A DNA stretch of 64,000 nucleotides. Origin: Parus major. Its lineage: Eukaryota; Chordata; Aves; Passeriformes; Paridae. Shown piece after piece: positions 42,301-54,920 of the stretch. The translations under genes were made by a program, and so were the position numbers. The notes under the pieces are model-generated. The model had not been told where the DNA came from, made no database searches, and saw only the letters and a list, made by a program, of their open reading frames with translations. Each line of letters begins with the position of its first letter. The stretch's first letter is position 1. The stretch is from NCBI RefSeq assembly GCF_001522545.3, contig NC_031770.1:91530339-91594338 (forward strand), written 5' to 3'.

Positions 42301-42699
42301 CAATTACCTGAAACACCTTTAGACGCAAATGGGTAAAGATCCACATTCAGATGTTTTAGAGCACATTTCAATTACTGCACCACAGACTTCTTAACCTTAA
42401 GTAATCCTTCCTGGCCTCCAGCTTCTGCTTCTTTGGTAAATTGTGGATCTCTCAGAGTTTCTGTATCTCCAGGCAATGTGAGGATTTTACCTTACACTTT
42501 CAAATTATTTCAAATGGCTTACACTAGTCAACTATTTAGGTTTATACTGAATTCCAGCTCTAGTACTGATTTATGCAACAAATTTCTATTTACTTTAAAA
42601 ATTTATTTTTTTTTCCTTCTAAAATTGAGATTTAAAAAACTGCTTAACAGATCTTTTGGACACCTCTCATTTCTGTGCAATTATTTGAGTTTGAACAAT

Positions 42700-44065
42700 A
42701 TCCATACATCTACAATTACAAGAAAAATCAGAAGGACAATCCAGGGAACCATAGACCTGTCAGTCTGACCTTGGTACTAGGAAAGTTTATGGAGCAGATC
42801 ATCTTGAGTGCCATAACATGGCACAGACAGAACGAACAGGGGTTTATGAAGGGCAGGTCCTGCTTAACCAACCTGATCTCCTTTTTGGCAAGGTGGTAGT
42901 AGATGAGGGAAAGACTGTGGATATTGTTTATCCAGCCTTTGACACAATCTTCCACAGCATTCTCCTGGAGAAACTCACTGCTCATGGCTTGGATGGGTAT
43001 GCTCTTCCCTGGGAGAAAAACTTGCTTGATGTCTGGGCCCAAAGAGTGGTGGTGATTGGAACTAAAACCAGTTAGTGGCCAGTCATTAGTGTTTCCCAGG
43101 ACTCTGTATTTGGGGTGGTCCTGTTTAATAGCCTTATCAACAATCTGGATGAGGGGATTGAGTGTACCCTCAGACAGTTTGCAGATGGCATCAAGTTGGG
43201 TGGAAGTGTTGATCTGCTGTGGGGTAGGAAAGTTACCTAGAAAGACCTGGGGTTTGTCCACATCTAGAGGGATCTGGACAGGCTGGATTAATGAACTAAG
43301 GACAACTGCATGAGGTACAAGGTGAAGTGCCAGGTTCTGCCCTTGGTTCACAAAGCCCAATGTAACACTACAGCCTGGAGGCAGAGTGTCAGGAAAGCTG
43401 CCTGGCTGCAAAGGAGCTGGAGGTTCTGGTAGACAGCTGGCTGAGCATGACCCAACATGTGTCCAGGTGGCCAGGAAGGCAGTGGCATCCTGGCCTGTGT
43501 CAGCAGTGGTGTGGCCAGCAGGAGCAGGGCAGGGATTGTCCCCCTGTACTGGGCACTGCTGAGGCCACACCTGGAGTGCTGTGTCCAGTTCTGGGCCCCT
43601 CACTGTGAGAAAGACACTGAGGGGCTGGAGCGAGTCCAGGGAAGGGCAGCAGAGCTGGGGAATGGTCTGGGGCACGAGTCCTATGAGGAGCAGCTGAGGG
43701 AGCTGGGGGTGTTCAGCCTGGAGAAGACTAAGAAGACTTACTCTCCAAGTACCTGAAAGGAAGGTGTAGCAAGATGGGGGTCAATCTTTTCTGCCATATC
43801 TGAAGGGAAGGGACAAGAGGAAATGACCTGAAGTTGCAACAGGGAAGGTGTAGTTTAGATATTAAAAAAACATAAATAAAATCACTTCAAGAGTGTTTAG
43901 GATTTAGAATAAGTTGCCCAGGAAGGTGGTAGAGTCTGGAAGTGTTCAAGAGGTACCAGGATGTGGCACTTGGGGATGTTGTTTTTAGGGTGATTATTCA
44001 GGGGTTGGTGCTAGACAGTGTAACAGTTGTACTAGGTGACTTCGAGAAACACTTGTGTGGTCATT
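42700..44065 (+). mobile_element. CR1 LINE fragment with reverse transcriptase remnant and 3' UTR
   Basis: A 5'-truncated CR1 element on the + strand. Its RT part can be followed through changing frames: NHRPVSLTLVLGKFMEQII (about 42746), QGFMKGRSCLTNL (about 42838), VDIVYPAFDTIFHSILLEKL (about 42909), and LRQFADGIKLGGSVDLL near 43170. The catalytic FADD-type box reads FADG, and a stop interrupts the frame at about 43074, so no functional enzyme is encoded. The CR1 3' region follows, with gccacacctggagtgctgtg (43563) and cagcctggagaagac (43715). The last bases of the usual terminus are degraded. A 315-codon frame on the minus strand (42728-43675) is antisense to this element and not a protein gene. 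Confidence 0.92.
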
Positions 44066-44437
44066 TTTACTTGGTGACTTCTTTTCTTTTGTCATTTTTT
44101 GAGTTCTGTGGATTTGCCAACCATATCTATCTCTGAATTCTTGTTTCAAAGATACTCACTGAAGAATTCTCTTATAAACTTGTATGAGCACTTTAGCTTT
44201 GAAACATTTTGGATTGCATCTATGTTGGTAAGAGACTATGTTTTCAATATAATTACTTTTAATCTATTTTTTTTAATTAGGCAAATCAAAATACAGTTCC
44301 TGAATTTGGTTTAAAATAATGCGGTAAAATAATGAGTGAGGTGGCATTTTTATTACTGTGCTAGTTTTATGGTATTAGTGATTAGTATAATCACTTGAAA
44401 TATAATAAGCTTTATAATTCTAGTTGCACCTACACTG

Positions 44438-44500
44438 AGCCAGGGAATGGATCAGATTACTTCCAGAGGTCACTTGCAGCCTAAATAATTCTCTGATCAG
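44438..44500 (+). mobile_element. CR1 LINE 3' tail
   Basis: gggaatggatcagattactt, ccagaggtcacttgcagcct, then aaataattctctgat are a diverged CR1 terminus about 370 bp downstream of the larger CR1 element. Confidence 0.72.
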
Positions 44501-45347
44501 TCAAAGTGATTTCAACATTGGGAATATTTTATGTGTTCGTATATGTATTTTTCTGGTACTAGACATTCACTTCCACTTCTACTGACATAGGAATGATCAG
44601 CTATGTGGGTGGCATTTAAAGTGCTTATAGGCAATTTTATAGTAATTAGAACTTTCCATTTAAGCCTTGTACAATGCTAATTATAATTCCTGGAGGTATG
44701 TGATTATATGAACAGAAGTTAGAAAAAGAAGGGACAGAAAAAAAGTATTTTTTACAAGTTTTAGGAAAATTTTACAATAAAACAATGATATTATACAAGA
44801 ACTGTAATTCTTCCTTGTAAATATCTCACTGAGTTTATCACTAGTATTTGGACTTAATTGTGTCTGGTCTTTTCCTTGCTCAAACAGTTAAGAAATGAGT
44901 ATTTAAAAATCAAGAATATCTTTAAGATAATAAATTAATATTTTTATTCTAGAAAGCCATTAGAGTAATTCAAATTATTTAATATTCACAAACCAAAAGA
45001 ATAATAAGGTCTCTTTATTTTAAAAATATATGATAACTTTAATAAACATGAGTAATAGTTATAGATATGGTTTGAATATTTAAATATTGTATTCAGCTTT
45101 TATTTCAAGTTCACTTTTGGACAGCTTCATCACATGGGAATCAAAGATTTGTGTAGTGTTTTCAACCCTTCTAATATTGCTCCAACGTGTCATTTTATTG
45201 TGAATAATTAAATGTCAGTTTGAAACACAATTAATTCACTTCACCTTCAAGAAATACCCTGCCTTCCTCTTGTGCTTGAATAAGACACAGAAAAAAAATT
45301 CCAATATTGAAGATATAGTCATAGCAGTCAACCATTAGGGCAGTGAT

Positions 45348-45386
45348 CTACTAGTGCTACTACTGCTACTACTACTACTGACTATT
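45348..45386. repeat. (CTA)n microsatellite
   Basis: Imperfect ctactactg units, about a dozen triplets with interruptions. Confidence 0.8.
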
Positions 45387-48300
45387 ATTTTCTTTATTGA
45401 GATTTGTACATGTTAGTGTCTAAAAACTTTCAAAATTATACAGATCAAGTTTTTACTTTTTTCTCCCCACTTTTCTGTGGCATTAGAATTCAGAGAACCT
45501 GTAGTTTGTTTCGCAAAATAGTGATTGAAATTCAAAAATCCTGAGGAAATCTTCATTGGAGTCGTAAGCTGAATCCTAGTGTCTCCACCTGAGACAGGAA
45601 ATGTAGCAGTCTGTATATGCCTTGTAATTCATGGAAATCTACTGGCAGCTATTGACTGGTGGCATTTGAATCAGATTCAATGAAACAAACAGAAAAAAAT
45701 AATGGGTATTACTGACACTCAGAATACTGATCTCTCTGACAAAAATACAACTTTTTTGGTGCAGTGTATAAATGCTAATATCACAGTCCAAAGGTCCCCA
45801 ATGAGCCATAATGGCAGAATTAATCTCCATGAGTCATTTTCTCAGACTTTCTACATATTCATATTTGCCCTTGGTTCATGTTTTTAGATTATCTTTGCAA
45901 TCACATAATGAAAAATCTTTTTAATAAAAAGAGAGAAGTGCTACTCTGTACAGAAATAGAGACAAAAAAATTCTGCAACAAATGTTTTGATTGTAGCTCT
46001 TTGATTGTAGTCTTTTATAATAATGATGGACAGTTCATAGTAACAGAAACAAAATTGATATATGCTTGTGTTATGATTTTCTAGATAATACAGAATATAT
46101 TGGAAAATTAAGAAATATTTTATGCTGCCATTTCACACTTTTTTTTTTTTTTCTGTGATATATGTTTCTATGATGTATTTCCTTAGGAAAAAAATGTTTA
46201 AGTTAAATAGAACACCTCGTATATTAGCATAAGAAAGACAAAATTGTTCTTATTGCAGCTGCCAGATTGTCTCCAGATTCAAATATATTTTCATATAAAG
46301 TAATATGCAAAACACCTAAAGAATTAATATGCCAGTAAAGATTTTATTGAAATTATTAGAATATATCTTACTCTCTAAACCTATCTATAGCCTCTTTATG
46401 GAGGCACACTATATCCAGATGTAATTCAAGTATTTTTTTTATATAGCTAATAAAAATGTCTACCAAATAGACACTGATAGTGATAGAGAGAATAAAATAA
46501 TTTGGAAATTACATTATAGATCTATATTTAGAATTAATAATATTAGGCTATTCTCAAACATATTTATTTTTTAGTATTGTTATCTAGATTTGTAATTCAT
46601 AAAGAACCTTGTTTTTTTTTTCTTTTTTTTTTCTTTTAAAAAGTGATTAAAGGGCAGGAATATAAACAGAAGAAATCTTTTTTATGTCGCATCTGCATTT
46701 TGAAATATTCCTTAAATAAATTATTACGTGTAAAAATTTCCTGTGACAGATAAGCAAATGTTGAACTTTTAATTGGCATCAGACATATTTTATTTCATTT
46801 CACTAAGTTTTACTGGCAGTTTATGTCTCTTAAGAACAGGGAAATGAGAGCTGCACAATAAGGCCATTTTATTAGCAGGTATTCAGTTCTTCCTTTAGTC
46901 ACAAACTCACTCTTGGTTAAAGCAAATAATAGTGGAAACCAAACAGAAAGAGCAAGAGTTATGGAACTAAACAAAAAGAAATAACATTCACAATTATCTC
47001 TATTTCTACTCCTTGGTTGTTTTACTAGTTTCTTTTTAGTAAGTGTGTAAACAGTTATTTTCTCCTACCAGTAAGATACACATTCTTATAATTTCTTTGT
47101 TTATTTGGATTTTAGGGAGATACAAAGGCTCATATTTATCAGAACTTTGTTGTGCTTGATAGAAATCAGGCACCTGTTCTGTTCTTTCAGAGACAAATTT
47201 GAATTATTTTCAGTTTTAAGACTGACCATCTTTGAAAATAATTGCATTGGTGTGCCTCCAGTTTTATTTTGTATTTTAAGAACAGATAGAGATTAATTTG
47301 TGCACAAACTCCTATCTTTGCCATAGATTTCATATTAGTGTCTTCGCTTTCACCTTTCTTATGCAGCATATTGTACAATGTCATTAAGGCAGCTTGTAGA
47401 AATTTTGCAGAGCAGAAAATCTGAAATGTAAAAAAAAAACAACAAAGCAACCAAACAAAAAACCCTCAAAACTGCTTTGTGCTCAGTTTCCTGGTCACTT
47501 GTGGCTGTTGAACAAAAATTAAAAATCTCCTTATGTGCCATATTTCAGTTTACATGATACTTCTGCATTTCCTGAAATATATCATTTTGAACACATCTAC
47601 TAGCCAAGCTATTCAAGTACTTAAGATAACAAAAGTCCTTCCAAAATAAATTTTACAGATGTATCATTTTAGTCCAAAAGCATTGTATTGTTGACATTAC
47701 ATCCATTCTATTTTGCCATATTCAGAAACACAAGCTGTGTACTTTCATGATTCACACTTTTCCTTCACTTATATTTCTGAAAACTAAATAAAATCAACTA
47801 TAAATATTTTTTAAAGGAAATAGTTTTTATTTGGTTGATATTTTTCTTGAAGATTCAGGTCAAATTGACACAGCTTTGCAGTTGAAGTCTTATAAATGTT
47901 GATTAAAGGGAAAAAATGTCTTCCCATCTGTTGCAGACAGATGTATGCTCTTTTAAGGTGTCTTTTTCAGAGAGGTGACTGATGATTTGTGTTCATCTAG
48001 TGCTCTGTTATGACATCCAGATCCTCTTCTAGAGAGATGTTATCTGACTAGCTGTCACTCATTCTGTAACTGAGCAGTACATTGCACCTTTCAAAATGTA
48101 ATGTCCTATTTAATGACACATTTCTTTTTACTTTCTTTTTTTTTCCCTTGTAAGGCAATCTTTCCAATTTTTCAAGACCACTTTGCTTTCTAAACCTCTC
48201 TACAGTGTATTCACATTCCTTCCCAGTGTAGAAACTTGAATATTAACATACAGTTTAAAAAATGTTGAAATATTTAAAACTGTAGTTAAAAACACCAACT

Positions 48301-51300
48301 CCAGATAGAATTTATAACAGTCATTAGGCTTTTTTTTTTTTGCTTTTTTTTCCTGAAGAATCAGAAGTTAAGTAATCAGTTATTAGATATCTAACTCATC
48401 AAGAAGTTGGACCACTTCAGATGTGATATCTATTATGACTGAAACCATAAGGGTACACTGTCTCCAACTTGTTTTGTGTTTTAGACATGGAACACAAAGT
48501 GAAAGTAATAATGTTTTAATAATTTAAACTTTTTAGCTAGGATCTTAACCAAACTGCATTTCTCATCTAGCTGTGTTCTCTAATACAGCTTACAGTATTG
48601 GTATTGCCAGTTTATATATGGTAATGGCAATAATTTTGTTTCATGAGCAGTGTAGAGGTGGGCGGTGCAGGGCAGAGGAAACTAAAGAAAAGTGAAGATT
48701 TTATGAAAGAGATTAGCCAAAAGAAGTCTTCTACAAATGTTAATTTTTTATAACAGTTGTTTGGCACAGGACACAAGTATATCTTAAATGCCTAAAATCT
48801 TTGCATGTTAAATAGACTAATTATTTAAAATATTAATTATTAAAAGGAATAAAGGGAAAGCAGTGATAAACATTTCAATAAGTGACAATAAAAACAAATA
48901 GAAATTAAATACAAAGATTAAGTAAAACTTGACTTTGGATTTTGGTTTTAATATAGTGAATTTTTTGTTGGTTTATATTTACAACATCTGGGAAAAACAG
49001 GAGCAGAAGTATATTAGGATAAATCAGCTATTCCGATAGATGGCATTAGCTAATATTTGATTAGGAATTTTACTATCTGCTTATCACAAATGCCAAATTT
49101 GCCAAATGGTATAGATTTATAATACAGGCAGGTGTGATAGTTCTTATTATAAAGCATTAAGTCAGATCTTAAATAAAAATATAAGTTTATACTTTCCCTC
49201 CACTTATTTCTTTCAACTTTTCATGCATTTTGATATCCAAATAATAGGTTACACAGACAGATCAAGGACCGTGACTATGCAATGAGTTTATACGTCTGTG
49301 TGTATGTATGCAAAAAAAAAAAAATTAAGTAGCACATACTGATAATAGGAAAATTTATATTTTTCATATAGTAAGTTTTTAAATGGAAAAATCAGGTACT
49401 GAAAGTTAATTTCAGCTTCCAAAAATGTTCAGTATTCCATAGCTAGCCAAAATGATTATGATTAAAAGTCCTCTTATTTTCAAAATGCAATCAATCATGT
49501 TGTAATAATTATGCTTATGGAATTCATTCAAAACATTTAAGCTATATCATCATGAAGACCAAGAATATATTGACATCTCATTTGGACTGAGCTTTTTAAA
49601 AGGTACACCTAGCTGTGTCTTAACTAACACACAGGAAAGAGGAAAAACAGTTTTGTGACTAAATGGCAGATTTTGGAGATAAAGGCCAGTTTACAGCTTC
49701 TCACATCAGATTAAAAAATTAACTCTGTAATATGTTTCAAATATGTAGGTAGTAAGGATGTTTTACTACAAAGATGGTACCATGATGTTGACTGTAAACT
49801 TGTTCTGCTACAGAAATACAAGTAGTCATCACCATTAATCACAGTACCCAGGAAATTCAAGTTAAGGTTAAGCAATATATATTAAAGAGATACAATAAAA
49901 TTTCATTTTCTAAGGTTGTATCTACTGTTATTTTTAGGATTCCTGATCACAAAATGGTAACTCAGTAAAAAGAAATCAAAATCTTGTTCATGGACAAAGA
50001 GGAAGCACACAGTATGTTTAAGTAAAGTCAAGAATGGTTAGCATAATAGAGACCCTAATAGATAAATTCAATAAAAAATATTGGTATACATCTAATTATT
50101 AGCAAAAAAGAATAGTTCATATGGAAGTCTCAATATTTACTATATATATATAGTATATTTTATGTGTATTAGGTACCAGGTTTTTTTTTCTCTCTTACCT
50201 AGAACCAGTTTTGTCCACTACATTTCTTGACCTGGGGAGAGTCATTTATAACTGTGTGATGTATCTCCTGTAAATAAAAAAAAAGTATCTTATTCTAATG
50301 GAATAACAACTTGCTATAGCCATCTCTATGCAATTATGGTTGTACTTTGCAAAGACAAACAAAATTAAACTAGACATAGAAACCTGGTCATTAAGAGAAA
50401 CCACCATCATAGAAATGAAGTAAAACGAGGCTGCAACTCCCCACAAGAAAAGTTCAGACAGGGAAAACCTGACAAACACCAGTCCTGAGGTCTTGAAAGT
50501 TCAGTGCAAGTGCTGAGGCTTAATACTAGGAAGGGCAATACTGCATTACAGCACTATCTTGTTACAAGATAGTGAGGAACCAGGGAAGAGCAGTGAAGTT
50601 TTTGCAATGGAGAATTACTGACAGAGACTGACTGGGCATTCTAGTGGTGCTTGGGTGTATTGAGCCTTATTAATACTGAGCTGTATTTAAACTTACTATG
50701 CATATAAGAAAACATTCACAGTATAAATAAATGACTGGTTTAATGATATTTGCTTGTCTCAGAGCAGATATTAAATGGGTGTAAAATTTTGTATGTTACA
50801 GCTAAAGGATGACAGCAAATATTTATTTCTCAGAAAAGAGTCTATGTAAAATATTTTGGAAGGATCACTACATTGTAAAAAATGAGCAACCTCCCAAAAC
50901 TAGTTCAGCTGTTAAACATATTTGTCTTTCTGTATGCATTTTTTGACCATGCGTTAGTGTATATTGACCATGTGGGATTTTTTATTTGTACACTTAGGGA
51001 AAACTATTGTGTTTGGTGATACTAATTAGCTATATTATGGAGTCCAAAATTGGTATCTGCTAAGTGTATCTGAAAATCTGTTCCATGCAATATTACACTT
51101 TTAGTGTTCACGTCTCAAGTGAGCACTGAGATTTTGCCCAAAGAACAGAGATCTGTGGGAATGAGGAGATGTGTGTTTTTCAAGGCTTTAACATTCATAC
51201 GTGAAATCCAATTACACGTCCACGGTGGGTCTGATTCATGCCTGCTTTACATCTTTTCATCCACAGTTACATGTTTTAACAGGCCTGTAATCATCTATGC

Positions 51301-52053
51301 CTTAAGTGACTGTCACACATTTAACCATGTTTCTATTTCAGCTCATCTGAGTGTCAATCTCTTCCAAGATGTAGACGATCTGTATTTTGCATCAACAGGT
51401 GATGCATCCTGAGCAGAGTAGGAAACTGTCATTCCTCTTGTTGCACTCCATATCAAATATCAGTCATAAAAAAACTGTGAGATGTTGAAATAATTGGAAG
51501 AAGGTGGGTGGGAAGCCCAATACTGTAATCAAATTTCCTGTTATCATCTCATTAAATTCTGAACGAAAAATGTGCAGGCTTCCCACAGAATCAATCTCAC
51601 TCAGATGGATATTCTTTCTAGTTTTGTTACAGGCCAACATGATTGTTTGAATTGTCTAAATTTTTTCAGCAACTGGAGGGAAGAAGATAAAAAATTAATC
51701 ATTAAAATTTTGCATAATACACATCCTGGCACAAAACTTGGGTGCTATATGATTACTTGACTTGGAATTTCTCAAATGACTGTGACTGATTTTTTATTTG
51801 TTTGGATTTTTATGTATGTTGGGGTACATCTGAGTTCATAATTTTGTGTTTAATTTGATCTTGTAAAGTTCTGTGATTTCATGTGACTGAAGTAATATTA
51901 AAATTCTTTGTACTATGAATATAAAACATTTTGTGACAGGGAAATAAATAGGTGAAAGACTATTTTCAATTGAGAGCATATGAATGGAACATCAGAAGAT
52001 CTAAACATCTTTAGTCTTGTTCTTTATCACTATGCTTCATAGAACATTTTAAC

Positions 52054-52323
52054 NNNNNNNNNNNNNNNNNNNNNNNNNNNNNNNNNNNNNNNNNNNNNNN
52101 NNNNNNNNNNNNNNNNNNNNNNNNNNNNNNNNNNNNNNNNNNNNNNNNNNNNNNNNNNNNNNNNNNNNNNNNNNNNNNNNNNNNNNNNNNNNNNNNNNNN
52201 NNNNNNNNNNNNNNNNNNNNNNNNNNNNNNNNNNNNNNNNNNNNNNNNNNNNNNNNNNNNNNNNNNNNNNNNNNNNNNNNNNNNNNNNNNNNNNNNNNNN
52301 NNNNNNNNNNNNNNNNNNNNNNN
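52054..52323. other. Assembly gap (270 N)
   Basis: A run of 270 undetermined bases. Its right border falls directly inside a tandem pyrimidine repeat, so the missing sequence is probably more of that repeat. Its real length is unknown. Confidence 0.99.
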
Positions 52324-52575
52324 TCCTCTTTCCTCTTTCCTCTTTCCTCTTTCCTCTTTCCTCTTTCCTCTTTCCTCTTTCCTCTTTCCTCTTTCCTCTT
52401 TCCTCTTTCCTCTTTCCTCTTTTCTCCTTCCTCTTCCTCTTTCCTCTTTTCTCCTTCCTCTTCCTCTTCCCCTTTCCCCTTCCCCTTTCCCCTTCCCCTT
52501 TCCCTCTTCCCCTTCCCTCTTCCCCTTCCCTCTTCCCCTTCCCTCTTCCCCTTCCCTCTTCCCCTTCCCTCTTCC
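52324..52575. repeat. Pyrimidine-only satellite with nested repeat units
   Basis: About 250 bases made only of C and T on the + strand. The left part (52324 to about 52420) is a 7-base unit tcctctt in about 14 copies. The middle is irregular, with cttttctccttcctc and cccctttcccctt. The right part (52502-52566) is a 13-base unit ccctcttcccctt in five exact copies plus a partial one. Frames through it on the minus strand are artificial Glu/Lys/Arg/Gly repeats. Confidence 0.97.
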
Positions 52576-52579
52576 ATTC

Positions 52580-52662
52580 CACCTTTATTATTCTGCCTTT
52601 ATCTATTCTAAACTATCCTATTCTACCCTGTCCTACTCCTAGCCTAGCCTACCCTATGCCTG
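52580..52662. repeat. Degenerate CCTA/TCCTA-type low-complexity tract
   Basis: Runs such as actatcctattctaccctg and agcctagcctaccctatgcc continue the purine-poor composition past the satellite, now with A residues. Confidence 0.65.
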
Positions 52663-52921
52663 GTAATGAAGTTCAGATTACATATATTGCTCTAAGTTCT
52701 TGTCTTAAGATAAAAAAGGTCACCAATATGTTATAAAGCATAGAAGATGTCAAAGAACATTTATTCCACTTTAAATTTTATCTTGCTAAAATTACATTTT
52801 TCATTTTCATTTCAGGTATTAAAGACTTAATACCATTTCTTGGTCAAATATTAAAATGTGGTTTTAGCCTTCAGGGATATTTTGTGATTTTGTTCTAAAG
52901 TGCTAGGATACAGGTTTGATG

Positions 52922-52922
52922 A

Positions 52923-52985
<63 letters not shown>

Positions 52986-53036
52986 CATTATTATCATTAT
53001 TATCATTATTATTATCATTATCATTATTATTATTTC
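52922..53036. repeat. (ATT)n microsatellite
   Basis: About 38 triplets of ATT. The first 60 bases are uninterrupted and the later part has ATC variants. Translation gives the long Leu run seen in one frame, which has no coding meaning. Confidence 0.98.
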
Positions 53037-54554
53037 TCAAGTTCTTTGATACAATGCTGTTATTGTTACTCAAGATAAGTTTATTTTTTGAGGAATAAAC
53101 TTGAACATGATTTATCTAAATGCTTCCCTCAGTCTCCAAAACTGCATTTCAAAGTCTCGTTATTCATTTCTTTGTCATAAAATTATATAATGCTAGTGTC
53201 AGAATTTATGCTAATTATAAAAAAAATGCATTCAGTGCTTATACATTGTTATAGAAAAAAAAAAGGAGAAATTGCAGGAACATCAGAACACTGGGTTTCT
53301 AATTAGCTGAAAAAGGAGAACGGAAATATATAACTGCACCCGAGGTTTTTCATTTTGCTGGTGTCATTGACATGTACGTCAGATTTGAACTGTTCTTATA
53401 TCTTAAAAGCTACTTCATTTGGTCACTGGCCCAGCTTGTCTGAAGTATGGTTTACATTGTATTTAATTTTGTAGACAATATGTCTTGATGTTTCTATATC
53501 AATAAGAATTTCATCAAGAAAGTAACTGAGCCCACATCTTTAGCAGCAAACTAACATTTAAAACTGATTCAAAAGGCTTTGAGGCTTTGAAATCCATCTT
53601 TAAGGATACTCTTTTTCCCCCTAAAATTTTATTGACAGCACAGTTTACTATTGAGTATTTCTTTTTTTTCTGGAGTAAATTATTTATATGTTTTACACTG
53701 ATTTCAAGTAAGTCATATATTACTGCAGACAGAAAATTGCACGTGTCCTTAACTACTGTTCTCTTTACATTTTAATGATATTTTTTTACATAATCTCCTC
53801 ATTGAATATTCATTACAGATGATGTCTTAGCAAACTGACAGAAGCTGTTCTGTTTACCCATTTATAATTTGAATTAGGTCCAAATAATATCTTCCACTCA
53901 GATGTGTTCTTATGGGGCACTATGACCTGCATATTGGAGCAGATTGTTATATTGTTTTGATACTGATGACCAGAGATCATCTTCACTGATTCTGGTGTAT
54001 TTTTTATCAGGGCAAGAACAATACAGGTCAAGAACAGCTCTTCTCAAGTGCTTACAAATGCAAAGGCATAAAATCCAGATAGACTATAAAGGAATTATGC
54101 CTGTAATCATTATAGTCAATCATATTTACCTCTTCCTCTTAATACATATAAACCTCATGGCACAGGATGAAAATATATTCATTATCACTGAGATGCAAGG
54201 GATATTTTAGCATTAGTACAAGATCTGAGAAAGCACATTCAGTTATGGGAGATGAGATTTTAGAGCCAAGGCAGATAGGCTTTTACTACCAAAAAATCAA
54301 ATATGTAATTAGGTTTTGTATTGTGCTTTTTATTTTTGGAAATTTAAACCATGAGAAGCATTGCTGAACAAGGTTCAAAATGTGTGTGCTGTCATCACTA
54401 TCACTATTTTTATGGCTTTTGGAAGAAAAAGTTTTGCTTTCTCACCATGATCACTAAGACAAGATCAATATTTACTACAGATGAATGAAAATATCTTCAT
54501 AAGTAATTTTAATAGAAGTAATTTTAATATTTCAATGCTCCAATATAGTTGATC

Positions 54555-54920
54555 TTGTCTGGCTGCCACATGCCCACCAAGCTTCTTTCTCGCTCCTCCT
54601 CCTCCTCATCAGGACAGGAGGAGAAAACAAGATGAAAAAGCTTATGGGCCAAGGCAAGGATGGGGAAATTGCTCACCGATTAGGCAAAATAGATTCAACT
54701 TAGGGAAGATTAATTTTTAATTAAAAATAGAGTAGGATGGAGAGAAACAACAATACAAACTTTTTCTCAAGTCAAATTCTTCTGCCTTCTTCCTGACTGA
54801 ATGGTGAAAGGGTGTGGGGAATATGGGCTGCAGTCAATTCATTAACAACTCCTGTGCCACTCCTTCACACACTTCCCACAGGCTGCAGTTTATGGCTCCT
54901 TTCCTTTTTATTATTTCGTG
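54555..54920 (-). mobile_element. Truncated solo LTR, same family as 14023-15020
   Basis: Shares the family landmarks tctggctgccacatgcccac, ggaggagaaaacaagatg, gggaaattgctcaccgatta and ggcaaaatagattcaactta. It then continues through cagtcaattcattaacaact to cacaggctgcagttt. The orientation is the same as the 14 kb copy. It covers roughly the first third of the LTR, and the rest is missing. Confidence 0.75.

Noticed and set aside
42728..43675. 315-codon frame on the minus strand, the longest in the window
   Set aside because: It is the antisense of a CR1 LINE whose RT and 3' UTR landmarks read on the + strand. No protein family is recognisable.
52011..52577. Long Glu/Lys/Arg/Gly-rich frames on the minus strand
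   Set aside because: Products of the pyrimidine satellite and the N gap.
52916..53098. Poly-leucine frame
   Set aside because: Translation of the ATT microsatellite.
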